A stretch of 64,000 nucleotides of DNA from G963422745 sp963422745 (GTDB lineage: Bacteria > Actinomycetota > Acidimicrobiia > Acidimicrobiales > Aldehydirespiratoraceae), in contig OY730477.1 of the NCBI GenBank assembly GCA_963422745.1, positions 2,728,001 to 2,792,000 on the forward strand, given 5' to 3'. Below are positions 52,305 through 60,926 of this stretch, one piece after another. The notes below the pieces were generated by a model. That model did no database searches. It was not told the DNA's origin and was given only the letters and a program-made list of their open reading frames with translations. A program made the translations under genes and the position numbers. Numbering within the stretch: position 1 is the first letter of the stretch; each line of letters opens with the position of its first letter.

Positions 52305-53414
52305 ATGATTCGAATCGGTGTGGTCGGCACTTCGTGGTGGACAGAATCGATGTATCTGCCTGCGCTTGCCGATCATCGCAAGGGTCAGATCACGGCCCTG
52401 TGCGGACGCAACGAGTCCAAGGCCCGTGCACTTGCGACCCGCTGGGGCGTACCCGATGTGTTCACCGACTGGCGGTCGATGCTCACCGACGGCGGAATCG
52501 ACGCCGTGATCGTGGCTAGTGCCAACGACACCCACGTGCCTATTACCGAAACGGCGATCCGGCGCGGCCTGCATGTGATCTGCGAAAAGCCAGTAGCCCT
52601 TGATGCGCAGGACGCGGACCGTCTCGCCTCTCTGGCCAGCGAAACCACCTTGTGCACCTTGGTGCCGTTCACCTATGAGCACATGCCGATGTTTGTGGCT
52701 ACCAAGCAGCTGATCGACGATGGCTTTGTGGGTGCCGTCTACCATCTCAGTTTCCGTTACTTCTCCAGCTACGGCATCGCCACGACCTACAACTGGCGTT
52801 TCGATCGCGAGATAGCCGGTTCGGGAGTGATCGGGGACCTGGGATCACATGCCCTGTATTACGCCCATTGGCTGGCAGGACCAATAACACATGTCGGATG
52901 TGTGCACAGAACCTTCGCGAAGCGCGATCCTCGTCTTGACGGGTGTCGGTACACCCAAGTGGAGGACAGTGCAGTGATGACCGTCGCGTTCGATAACGGT
53001 GCGATAGGCACACTCCAGGTATGTTCAATGAGTTGGGAAGGAACACCGTTCGGTCAGACCCATCATCTTGACCTGCATGGCAGCAACGGAACCGTCTACG
53101 CCCACAGCGACTGGGACACGGTGCAGGAGGTGCGCACCCTGCCGCTGGGAACACAAGGACCGGCTGAATCCCTGGACCTCGCTTCGCGGTTCCCGGGTGT
53201 TCGTTTCGACACGGTGCACAACACCTACCGCGATGTCTTTCGTCGCACCGATGTCATGGCTCGGCGATGGGTTGACAACATCGCCGCCGGGCGTGCCTGT
53301 TCACCAGACCTTGCCGTCGGGGCTCGAGTCCAACACATGATTGAGGCAGCCCTGCACAGCGCAAACGCCGGGGGTCAGATGGTGCCCGTTGACGGGGCTC
53401 ATGCGAACACGTAG
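52305..53414 (+). CDS. Gfo/Idh/MocA family oxidoreductase
   Basis: 369 residues from ATG 52305 (MIRIGVVGTSWWTESMYLPA). NAD-binding loop GVVGTSWWTES, EKPVALD and a catalytic segment GVIGDLGSHALYYAHWL. A third family member in the island, on the opposite strand to the other two. A short near-repeat TAAGGGACTTGA occurs at about 52241 and 52259 before the start. Substrate unknown. Confidence 0.87.
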   Translation: MIRIGVVGTSWWTESMYLPALADHRKGQITALCGRNESKARALATRWGVPDVFTDWRSMLTDGGIDAVIVASANDTHVPITETAIRRGLHVICEKPVALDAQDADRLASLASETTLCTLVPFTYEHMPMFVATKQLIDDGFVGAVYHLSFRYFSSYGIATTYNWRFDREIAGSGVIGDLGSHALYYAHWLAGPITHVGCVHRTFAKRDPRLDGCRYTQVEDSAVMTVAFDNGAIGTLQVCSMSWEGTPFGQTHHLDLHGSNGTVYAHSDWDTVQEVRTLPLGTQGPAESLDLASRFPGVRFDTVHNTYRDVFRRTDVMARRWVDNIAAGRACSPDLAVGARVQHMIEAALHSANAGGQMVPVDGAHANT

Positions 53415-53461
53415 TAGCGCGCACACTGAACCCTGAAACGGACGGCGTAGGGTCATTTGAG

Positions 53462-53908
53462 ATGGATGCACCGGCATTGCGCGCGACAATGCTGTTGGCC
53501 GACTTTGCACAGGTCGCCGACCGCAAACTGTACGTGCTGGGCGGCGGACTGACCGTTATCGGTCCCCGGCCTCAACCGCTGGGTGTGGCGATCCGAATCG
53601 AAGTGCCCTGGGATCGTGCCAATGTTCGCCACCTCTGGAGCCTTGAATTACTGGACGAGGACGGCGGAGCGGTCACACTTCGAGAGCGTCCGCTGGTGGT
53701 GAACGGTCGATTTGAGGCGGGTCGACCGGCGGGCCTCAAGCCCGGGACGCCACTGTCGGTGCCGCTCGCCATTACATTCCCGGCGCTCCCCTGCAAGCCC
53801 GGTTGTAGCTACACCTGGCAACTCACGATCGACGGAACCGCCCACGTTGACTGGCGTCAGTCCTTTCATGTGCGAACGCAGCCCGACCCCCGCGAAACGG
53901 TAATGTAG
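53462..53908 (+). CDS. Conserved actinobacterial protein of unknown function (DUF6941-like)
   Basis: 148 residues starting MDAPALRATMLLADFAQVADRK. The pattern YVLGGGLTVIGPRPQPLGVA, IEVPWDRANVRHLWSLELLD and GLKPGTPLSVPLAITFPALP is one I recall from actinobacterial proteins without a known role, mostly beta-strands. The family name is from memory and should be checked. It lies 47 bp after the Gfo/Idh gene and may be monocistronic. Confidence 0.7.
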   Translation: MDAPALRATMLLADFAQVADRKLYVLGGGLTVIGPRPQPLGVAIRIEVPWDRANVRHLWSLELLDEDGGAVTLRERPLVVNGRFEAGRPAGLKPGTPLSVPLAITFPALPCKPGCSYTWQLTIDGTAHVDWRQSFHVRTQPDPRETVM

Positions 53909-54264
53909 GCGTCACGTAGTATTAATCGTTGCCTGGTTTGTTTTGAGACAGGGTCATAGCCGCAGGGTGTGTCAGTGGTCCTTCTAGCCATTTCTTCGAA
54001 ATGGTATCCCCGCAGGGCGATCCCTTAGTCAGAGCGATCCCTGATTGAACGATGTATGTGGTCGTATCCAGGCGGCGCTGTCCATGACCCTCGCGCATCG
54101 GCGGAATTCAAGGAAACTCGTGGGTTTCATGGCAGATCCAACCCCCGAGAGAATCACCGCTTCGTCGCAACCATAACTCCGATTCCCACCATGCATCGCA
54201 CACCACAAGATACCCGCGTCGCCTCGAACCTTGAAGTACTTCCAACCCGTTGCTTGAAGTATTT
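53909..54264. other. Intergenic region with a short hairpin and a 24-bp near-repeat
   Basis: A 356-bp gap between convergent genes. CCATTTC-TTC-GAAATGG at 53988-54004 is a perfect 7-bp hairpin and could end the DUF6941-like transcript. Near the right end, TTGAAGTACTTCCAACCCG is echoed 24 bp later as TTGAAGTATTTCTAACCGG (about 54231-54274), again touching a gene's stop codon (54265). No gene recognised. Confidence 0.5.
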
Positions 54265-55278
54265 CTAACCGGTGTGTGAAGCGGTCCAGGCAACCACATC
54301 ATCGGCGGACCAGGTATTGACGATGTCGTGTATAGGTACCCCGCAACGGACGGCCTTGTCGGCACCGTAGGGCTGCCATTCAAGCTGGCCTGTTGCATGA
54401 GCGTCGGTATCCACCGCCACCTTGCAACCCCAGTCGACGGCAAGTTCAAGTAGTTCTTCGGGCGGGTCCTGACGCTCGGGGCGACAGTTGATCTCCACCG
54501 CAGTGTCGAACTGAGCACAAGCGGCGAACACAACCTCGGGATCAAACTCCGAAGGCGGCCGACCCCGGCCCATGAGTTTGCGGTTCGTGCAGTGACCGAG
54601 AATGTCGGTATGGGGACTTGCGATCGCGGTGACCATTCGTCGGGTCATTTCGGCGCGTGGAAGTCGCATCTTGGAGTGCACACTGGCGACCACCACATCT
54701 AGTCGGGCAAGCATTTCGTCGGACAAGTCAAGAGAGCCGTCCTCAAAGATGTCAACCTCCATCCCGGTCAAGATGCGAAACGGTGCCAACTCTTCGTTCA
54801 ACGCGTTGATCTCGGCGATTTGAGCGTCCAGGCGTTCCTCATTGAGCCCATGAGCGATCGTGAGACGAGCAGAGTGATCGGTGATCACTATCCATTCGTG
54901 GCCCAACCCGATTGCGGTTTCAATCATCGCCCTAAGTGGCGCCCCACCGTCGCTCCAAGTCGTGTGCGCGTGGCAATCTCCTTTGAGCGCTGACAACACG
55001 ACCTCGCCTTCGCCGACGGGAATCCGGCTTCGCATATCAAGCTGTGCGAGATAGCCATCCCCAACAAGACCCAAAGCTTCAGTAATGACCCTGGCCGTGG
55101 ACGGACCGATTCCATCGAGTTCAGTGAGCGTGCCGCGCTCACAACGAATGGCAATATCGGTGCCCCCGACTTCCTTCACCACCTCAATTGCACGTCTGAA
55201 GGCCCTTACCTTTTGACCCGGTGCCAGCTCGCGGTCCAGGTAGTGAACCGCACGCTCCAGCGCAGCTACCGGTTCCAT
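54265..55278 (-). CDS. PHP-domain phosphoesterase with an N-terminal helix-hairpin-helix region
   Basis: 337 residues from MEPVAALERAVHYLDRELAP. Residues 20-85 resemble the helical/HhH part of PolX-type proteins (LTELDGIGPSTARVITEAL). Residues about 98-320 are a PHP domain with metal ligands GDCHAHTTWSDGG, ITDHSARL, GMEVDIFEDG, VVASVHSKM, GHCTNRK and DTDAHA. There is no polymerase palm domain, so it is a stand-alone PHP protein. Substrate not known. Confidence 0.85.
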   Translation of the reverse strand: MEPVAALERAVHYLDRELAPGQKVRAFRRAIEVVKEVGGTDIAIRCERGTLTELDGIGPSTARVITEALGLVGDGYLAQLDMRSRIPVGEGEVVLSALKGDCHAHTTWSDGGAPLRAMIETAIGLGHEWIVITDHSARLTIAHGLNEERLDAQIAEINALNEELAPFRILTGMEVDIFEDGSLDLSDEMLARLDVVVASVHSKMRLPRAEMTRRMVTAIASPHTDILGHCTNRKLMGRGRPPSEFDPEVVFAACAQFDTAVEINCRPERQDPPEELLELAVDWGCKVAVDTDAHATGQLEWQPYGADKAVRCGVPIHDIVNTWSADDVVAWTASHTG

Positions 55279-55430
55279 CCCGACAGCGTAATCGAAAGCG
55301 ATGCTCCGGGTCTCATTGCCGCGAGATCCTAAGCTGTCAGGAGTTGCTGGGACTCCGCAGCAAGTGAATCCCGAAACGCGAGCGAATCTGTGTACGTGCA
55401 CTCGTCATAGCCGACCCGCATCAACCCCGC

Positions 55431-55739
55431 TCAGCTCAGCAACTGCTGCGCATCCACTACCACAAGTATCACCAACAAGACGATCACAGCAGCATTGATT
55501 ACCAAGACGGGCCTTTTCCAGCGGTGATCGGACCGGTGGAATCGTCGGATGCTTATGACGTTGGCGACAATCGCGACCAGACCGACAGGCAACCCGATCC
55601 AGGGACCAGCACCGGACCCGAACCCGACTATGGGAAACACATATGGAACCAGGACATATGTGAGCGTGCATCGAACGGCCGAAACCAACATCGACATCGA
55701 AAAGGCACTCTCGGAATGCGTCCTTGTGGCCTCCGTCAC
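55431..55739 (-). CDS. Small actinobacterial membrane protein of unknown function
   Basis: About 102 residues. The region SMLVSAVRCTLTYVLVPYVF is a membrane helix with a conserved-looking SAVRCTLTYV core. Two more helices follow (IGLPVGLVAIVANVISI and VLVINAAVIVLLVILVVV), separated by the basic RRFHRSDHRWKRP. I use GTG 55739 (VTEATRTHSESAFS); ATG 55778 is also possible and would share its CATG with the ychF start on the other strand. Function unknown. Confidence 0.7.
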   Translation of the reverse strand: MTEATRTHSESAFSMSMLVSAVRCTLTYVLVPYVFPIVGFGSGAGPWIGLPVGLVAIVANVISIRRFHRSDHRWKRPVLVINAAVIVLLVILVVVDAQQLLS

Positions 55740-55776
55740 GACGCCCAATGGTACCGTCGGGGCTTCGGTAGCCTTC

Positions 55777-56856
55777 ATGTTCGTGAAGCGCTTCGGGTTC
55801 GTTGGCCTTCCCAACGCTGGCAAGAGTTCCCTGTACAACGCCTTGACGGGTGGCGGGGCACATGCCGCGCCCTATGCCTTTGCCACCACCAGCCCACACG
55901 TCGGGGTGGCAAAGGTCCCCGATCACCGTCTGGATCAGCTGGCCGAGATGAGCAAATCCCACAACGTCATTCACGCTGCTGTTTCGTGCACCGATATCGG
56001 TGGTCTGGTTGAGGGCGCAAACCGCGGCGAGGGGCTAGGCAACGACTTCTTAGGTCACATCCGTGAGGTTGATGCCATTGTCTTCGTGCTTCGGGCTTTT
56101 CTTGAGGCCGAAGTGCCCGGCACGTCGGACCCTCTAGAACAACTACGAGTCGTTGAGATCGAACTGGCGTTGGCCGACCTCACCGGTGCCGAGAAGGCCC
56201 TCGACAAACTACGGCGTGCATCAAAGGGCGATGCCTCGCAACGCCCGACTGCGGATTCGATCGAACGCTGCATTTCTTACCTTGAACAGGGTGTTCCGCT
56301 ATATCGCGCCGACCTGCACAAAGAGGAACGAGCCTCGATCAAGCAATTCTGCTTTCTGACAGACAAGCCGGTAATGGCCGTTGTGAATATTGGCGAGGAC
56401 CAGATCGACAACCAGGACGAAGTCGCTGCGCCGGTTCTTGCGGAACTCGAAGGCGCCGAGGTGGTAACCCTAAACGTCCAACTCGAGGCTGAGACTGCCC
56501 AACTTGGCGAAGACGAGCGCCCGGACATTCGTGAGGCGCTGGGTTTGGGCGACGGCGCCGTATCCCGTTTCGTTTCGGGCGCTTACCACTTGCTGGGCCT
56601 GCGAACGTTTCTCACGACCGGTGTCAAGGAGAGTCGAGCCTGGACCTTCCAAGCCGGGTCGACCGCACCTGAATGTGCCAGCGTGATCCATACCGACTTC
56701 CAGCGGGGCTTCATCCGTGCCGACACCATCGCATACAACGACTTGCTCTCGGCTGGATCCTGGGCATCAGCTCGACAGCTGGGCAGGGTCCGATCTGAGG
56801 GCCGTGACTACCTTGTTTGTGACGGAGATGTCATGGAGTTCCGCTTCAACGTCTGA
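55777..56856 (+). CDS. ychF: Redox-regulated ATPase / GTPase-like protein YchF
   Basis: 359 residues. P-loop GLPNAGKSSLYNAL, family signature FATTSPHVGVAKVPDHRLDQ, Switch II-like DIGGLVEGANRGEGLGNDFL and C-terminal TGS domain (RTFLTTGVKESRAWTF; IHTDFQRGFIRADTIAYND). YchF prefers ATP and binds the ribosome. The ATG at 55777 gives the usual N-terminus; the frame is open 76 codons further upstream but that part is the antisense of the small membrane gene. Confidence 0.96.
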   Translation: MFVKRFGFVGLPNAGKSSLYNALTGGGAHAAPYAFATTSPHVGVAKVPDHRLDQLAEMSKSHNVIHAAVSCTDIGGLVEGANRGEGLGNDFLGHIREVDAIVFVLRAFLEAEVPGTSDPLEQLRVVEIELALADLTGAEKALDKLRRASKGDASQRPTADSIERCISYLEQGVPLYRADLHKEERASIKQFCFLTDKPVMAVVNIGEDQIDNQDEVAAPVLAELEGAEVVTLNVQLEAETAQLGEDERPDIREALGLGDGAVSRFVSGAYHLLGLRTFLTTGVKESRAWTFQAGSTAPECASVIHTDFQRGFIRADTIAYNDLLSAGSWASARQLGRVRSEGRDYLVCDGDVMEFRFNV

Positions 56857-56933
56857 ACTCTCGGTCGCCGTGCCCGACGTCTGGCTATAACGCCGAGCAC
56901 CCTTGTTGTCACGGGCGCCACGCCCACCTGCGT

Positions 56934-56968
56934 CAAGTGAGAATGAGGCTAATGGGCGAACTCACTTG
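56934..56968. terminator. Inverted repeat downstream of ychF
   Basis: CAAGTGAG (56934-56941) and CTCACTTG (56961-56968) form a perfect 8-bp inverted repeat with a 19-nt loop, 77 bp after the ychF stop. It is weak as an intrinsic terminator because no T-run follows. Confidence 0.4.
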
Positions 56969-56997
56969 GTAAGAACAGGCGCAGGACTTTCTTCCCT

Positions 56998-57015
56998 GCC
57001 TACCGGCAGGTAGGC
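56998..57015 (+). promoter_or_regulatory. Hairpin in the leader just upstream of the acyl-ACP desaturase start
   Basis: GCCTACC-GGCA-GGTAGGC is a perfect 7-bp stem with a 4-nt loop, ending 10 nt before the ATG at 57026. It covers the region where the ribosome site should be (GGTAGG), so it could hold translation down. Confidence 0.6.
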
Positions 57016-57025
57016 TGGCCAACCG

Positions 57026-57955
57026 ATGGTTCTATCTGCCGACGCCCCCATGCTTGAAGCCCTAGCGCCGAAAGTCGAAGCACTGCTTGAACGGCACCTG
57101 CGAACCACCGTGGAGTGGTTCCCCCACCGGTTCATTCCGTGGAGTCGCTCCCACGAATTCGATAGCGACTATGAGTGGTCACCCGATCAGGCCGGTCTGT
57201 CATCGGAGGTGCGCAGCGCACTGTTCGTCAACACGCTCACCGAGGACAACCTGCCGTTCTACTTCCGTGACATTGAGCGAATGTTCGGGGGCGACGGTGC
57301 CTGGGGTGAATGGGTCAGACGCTGGACCGCCGAGGAGGGCCGCCACGGACTGGTGCTCAACGGGTACCTGATGGCCACCCGTTCGGTGGATCCCGTTGAG
57401 TTGGAGAGAGGCCGGATGGCTCAGGTCCAAGGCGGTGTGGCTCCGAACCCTCCGAACATGGCAGAGGGCCTCGCCTACGTTTCACTACAGGAACTCGCCA
57501 CCCGGATCTCGCACTTCAATACAGGAAACCGCATCACCGACCCTGCGGGTCGTGCGGTGATGCGGCGCGTGGCAGCCGACGAGAACCTTCACTACCTCTT
57601 TTATCGCGACTCAATGGCAGCCGTGATCGAAGCCGATCCGTCGGCTGCGGTCATAGCGATCCGGAACCAGGTTCGCGACTTCGCCATGCCCGGCGTCGGG
57701 ATTCCGGGCTTCGCCGAGCATTCTCGCCTGATCGCCGATGCCGGGATCTACGACCTCGCTATCCACCACGACAAGATCCTCCAACCTGTCATCGTGCGTG
57801 ATTGGCGCATCGGGCATCTTGAGGGTCTCTCAGCGGAGGCCGACCAAGCACGAGACGACCTATTTGGCCACATCAACCGAGTGGGCAGAGTCGGTCACAG
57901 AATTAGGGAGCGGCGAGCAGACAAGGATGCCGCGAGGAGTCTGTCCACCGTCTAG
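57026..57955 (+). CDS. Acyl-ACP desaturase (DesA-type, soluble di-iron)
   Basis: 309 residues. The ferritin-like di-iron site is complete: Glu in NTLTEDNLPFY, E-x2-H in TAEEGRHG, Glu in LQELATRISHF and E-x2-H in ADENLHYLFY. It resembles mycobacterial DesA1/DesA2, which introduce double bonds into ACP-bound fatty acids in the cytosol. Length is normal. It may be alone or head of the run to rsmI. Confidence 0.9.
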   Translation: MVLSADAPMLEALAPKVEALLERHLRTTVEWFPHRFIPWSRSHEFDSDYEWSPDQAGLSSEVRSALFVNTLTEDNLPFYFRDIERMFGGDGAWGEWVRRWTAEEGRHGLVLNGYLMATRSVDPVELERGRMAQVQGGVAPNPPNMAEGLAYVSLQELATRISHFNTGNRITDPAGRAVMRRVAADENLHYLFYRDSMAAVIEADPSAAVIAIRNQVRDFAMPGVGIPGFAEHSRLIADAGIYDLAIHHDKILQPVIVRDWRIGHLEGLSAEADQARDDLFGHINRVGRVGHRIRERRADKDAARSLSTV

Positions 57956-57982
57956 GCCGTTAGTCACCACTAGCGTTTGGCT

Positions 57983-58312
57983 ATGCCATGGTTGGTGCGT
58001 GACACTCGGGTGATTGCCTCACTGGAAATAGTCGACACTCCCGCCGGTCGACGACGAGGTCTGCTGGGCCGCAATGGAATCGAGGGAGCGATGCTGCTTC
58101 GTCGTACCCGCTCGGTTCACACAATGCGGATGTGCTTCGCGATCGACGTCGCCCACCTCGACCGCAACCTCACCGTGTTGAGTATCACCACAATGCAACC
58201 GGGGAGGATCGGACGATGGCATCGGCGCGCAGACTGTGTACTTGAGGCCGAAGCCGGTTCCTTCAGGGCTTGGGGAGTGCAGACGGGTGACCTGCTCGAG
58301 ATCAAAGAATGA
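57983..58312 (+). CDS. DUF192 family protein
   Basis: 109 residues from ATG 57983. The DUF192 core is RRRGLLGRNGIEGAMLLRRT followed by RSVHTMRMCFAIDVAHLD and a C-terminal GDLLEI. Most family members carry an N-terminal signal; this one does not. Function unknown. It overlaps rsmI by 4 bp (ATGA). Confidence 0.85.
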   Translation: MPWLVRDTRVIASLEIVDTPAGRRRGLLGRNGIEGAMLLRRTRSVHTMRMCFAIDVAHLDRNLTVLSITTMQPGRIGRWHRRADCVLEAEAGSFRAWGVQTGDLLEIKE

Positions 58313-59169
58313 CCGGAACGCTCGTCGTGATCGCCACACCTATTGGCAACCTCGGAGATTTGTCACCCCGTGCCATCAAAGAGTTCGCAGCCGCCGACCT
58401 CATCTGTTGCGAGGACACCCGACGCACCGGCAGATTGCTGGCTCATGCCGGTGTCGCAAGCCGCCTGATGCGTATCGACGACCACACCGAGACCCGAGCG
58501 ATAGAGGACATCATCAAGCGCATAGCTGCAGGAGAACGCGTGGCTCTGGTCACCGATGCTGGCACACCTGCCGTTTCGGACCCCGGCGAAAGACTGGTGG
58601 CTGCGGTTGCCAACGCTGGCTACCGGGTAACCGTGGTACCCGGTCCATCGGCCGTTACAACAGCCCTGGTCGCCAGCGGACTGCCTGCCTCACGGTTCGT
58701 CTTTGAGGGCTTCTTGCCACGCAAGGGTAAGGCTCGCATGGCGGTACTCAACCGGCTCGCAACCGAGGAGCGCACGATCGTGATCTACGAGTCGGCCAAC
58801 AGAACAGCTGCAACGCTCAGGGATCTGGCCGGGGTCTGCGGGCCGGATCGGTCAGCGGCTGTGGCCCGAGAACTCACAAAACTCCACGAAGAGATCCATA
58901 GAGGATCGCTGACTGAGCTGACGCAGTGGGCGGCGCAAGGAGTGCGCGGTGAGGTTGTCTTGGTGCTAACAGGCTGCGTGAACCCCGAGCCAGCCGACGA
59001 TGCCGTGATCATGGCACTTGAACAGGCCTTAGGCAGGGGAATGTCCACCCGTGACGCCGTGGACGAGGTGGCTGGCGATACCGGAATCGGACGCAATCGG
59101 GTCTACCGACTCGCGCTCGCCATCACCGACCAACCAACTGCAAACGCCGTTGGTGCCGCCGATTTGTGA
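58309..59169 (+). CDS. rsmI: 16S rRNA (cytidine(1402)-2'-O)-methyltransferase
   Basis: 286 residues. SAM-dependent tetrapyrrole-methylase fold with ATPIGNLGDLSPRA at the N-terminus, CEDTRRTGRLL, TDAGTPAVSDPG and VPGPSAVTTAL, all RsmI signatures. It modifies C1402 in the ribosomal P site. Length is normal. It is overlapped by DUF192 and lies 96 bp before metG. Confidence 0.95.
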   Translation: MTGTLVVIATPIGNLGDLSPRAIKEFAAADLICCEDTRRTGRLLAHAGVASRLMRIDDHTETRAIEDIIKRIAAGERVALVTDAGTPAVSDPGERLVAAVANAGYRVTVVPGPSAVTTALVASGLPASRFVFEGFLPRKGKARMAVLNRLATEERTIVIYESANRTAATLRDLAGVCGPDRSAAVARELTKLHEEIHRGSLTELTQWAAQGVRGEVVLVLTGCVNPEPADDAVIMALEQALGRGMSTRDAVDEVAGDTGIGRNRVYRLALAITDQPTANAVGAADL

Positions 59170-59265
59170 TCAACACGGTTCGGCCGGTGCTTGTGTCTTA
59201 CAGGTACCTGAACGACGTGTTGTTGCGCCGATGTTGACCCATGGACGCCGATAGCCTCAGCAGGC

Positions 59266-60921
59266 ATGTCCACACCGGTTCTGGTTGCTGTCGCCTGGCC
59301 ATATGCGTCGGGTTCACGTCACCTGGGTCATCTTGCCGGTGCCTACCTGCCAGCGGACATATTCGCTCGACATCAACGCCTGAAAGGCAACCGGGTGTTG
59401 ATGGTGAGCGGTTCGGATGTGCACGGCACTCCGATCACGGTGCGCGCCGACGACGAGGGCGTGACCCCTCAAGACATCGTGGATCGCTACCACAACGAGT
59501 TCGTCCGCCAATGGGACGAACTGGGAATCAGATGGGATCTCTACACAACCACCGGGACCGAAAACCATGCGGCGGTCACACAGGACATGTTTGGGGTGCA
59601 ACTCCGCAACGGCCACATTGACAGGCGCACCTCCGATCAGTTCTACGACCCCAAGAAGGGTCGGTTCCTGCCGGACCGCTACCTCGCGGGCACCTGTCCG
59701 TACTGCGGATACGACGAGGCCCGAGGCGACCAATGCGAGCACTGCGGCCGAACACTTGACGCCACCGAGCTACGCAATCCTCGCTCAAGAATCAGCGGCG
59801 TCACCCCTGAACTCCGCCCAACGGAGCACTTCTATTTCCGCTACTCGGACTTCGCAGACCGTCTCGGCACCTACCTGGAATCCAGAACAGGCTGGCGGCC
59901 CCATGTATTGAACTTTGCGTTCGGCATTCTGAAGGAAAAGCTCCTTGACCGAGCCATCACCCGCGACCTCGACTGGGGTGTGAAACTGCCCGTCGATGAT
60001 CTCGGTGAAGGCAAGAGGATCTACGTTTGGTACGACGCAGTAATCGGCTACCTATCCGCGGCCAAGGAATGGGCAGAAACCCAGGGCGACCCGGAACTCT
60101 GGCGAGTTTGGTGGTGCAACCCCGACAGTCGCCATGTGTACTTCATCGGCAAAGACAACATCTTGTTTCACGCGCTGTTCTGGCCAGCGCAACTGATGGG
60201 TTACGGCGATCTTCACCTTCCCGACGACATACCAGCCAACCAGTACGTCACCTTCAAAGGCGGCAAGGCATCGGCGAGTCGGGGGGTTGGGCTGACTGTC
60301 CAGCAGGGCCTCGACCTGTTCCAACCCGACGGCCTTCGCTACGCACTGGCAGCCGGGTTTCCTGAGCTGGCCGACACCGAGATCTCAGTTGAGGAGATAG
60401 TAAGGCGGATAAACGACGAACTCGTTGCGACCTGGGGCAATCTCGTGAACCGCGTGCTTTCGATGATCGCCGCGAATCACGGTGCCCAGCCGTGCGCAAT
60501 CGGAAGAACCACTGATGACGAAGCAGTCCTGACTGAGGTTTCCCGCCTGCTGTCGGTGATCGACGACCAAATCGAGCGGGTCGAGTTAAGGGCCGGTCTT
60601 CGATCAGCAATGCAGGCCGCATCATCGGTCAACGCCTACCTCAACGCAACAGAGCCGTGGAAGCTTGCCCGGACCGACCCCGAACGCAGCGGTGTGGTGC
60701 TCGCCACTGCGCTCGATGCAATCAACGGTGTTCGTGTGGCTCTCGCGCCGTACCTGCCTTTCACCACCACAGCGCTCAACGACGTACTAGGTCCCGTCGA
60801 AGGGTGGGAGATGCGAGCTGTTCCCGCTGGCACACCGATCGACAAACCGCAGCCGCTGTTCTCTAAGGCCGATATTGACGAGATACTCAAGGCCGTCAGC
60901 GACCCAAGTGGAGGATCCTGA
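59266..60921 (+). CDS. metG: Methionyl-tRNA synthetase
   Basis: 551 residues. Class I motif region is AWPYASGSRHLGHLAG (HIGH box as HLGH), zinc site CPYCGYDEARGDQCEHCGR with four Cys, and the second signature loop FKGGKASASRGVG in place of KMSKS. The C-terminal anticodon-binding domain contains NDELVATWGNLVNRVL. There is no C-terminal tRNA-binding (EMAP-like) domain. The first loop Lys is present but the second is Ala, as in the K-x-S-x-S forms seen in actinobacteria. Confidence 0.94.
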   Translation: MSTPVLVAVAWPYASGSRHLGHLAGAYLPADIFARHQRLKGNRVLMVSGSDVHGTPITVRADDEGVTPQDIVDRYHNEFVRQWDELGIRWDLYTTTGTENHAAVTQDMFGVQLRNGHIDRRTSDQFYDPKKGRFLPDRYLAGTCPYCGYDEARGDQCEHCGRTLDATELRNPRSRISGVTPELRPTEHFYFRYSDFADRLGTYLESRTGWRPHVLNFAFGILKEKLLDRAITRDLDWGVKLPVDDLGEGKRIYVWYDAVIGYLSAAKEWAETQGDPELWRVWWCNPDSRHVYFIGKDNILFHALFWPAQLMGYGDLHLPDDIPANQYVTFKGGKASASRGVGLTVQQGLDLFQPDGLRYALAAGFPELADTEISVEEIVRRINDELVATWGNLVNRVLSMIAANHGAQPCAIGRTTDDEAVLTEVSRLLSVIDDQIERVELRAGLRSAMQAASSVNAYLNATEPWKLARTDPERSGVVLATALDAINGVRVALAPYLPFTTTALNDVLGPVEGWEMRAVPAGTPIDKPQPLFSKADIDEILKAVSDPSGGS

Positions 60922-60926
60922 GTCCG

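Noticed and set aside
53909..54264. A structured RNA or riboswitch in the gap before the PHP gene
   Set aside because: Only one short hairpin and near-repeats are visible; the region lies between convergent gene ends, so it is not a leader.
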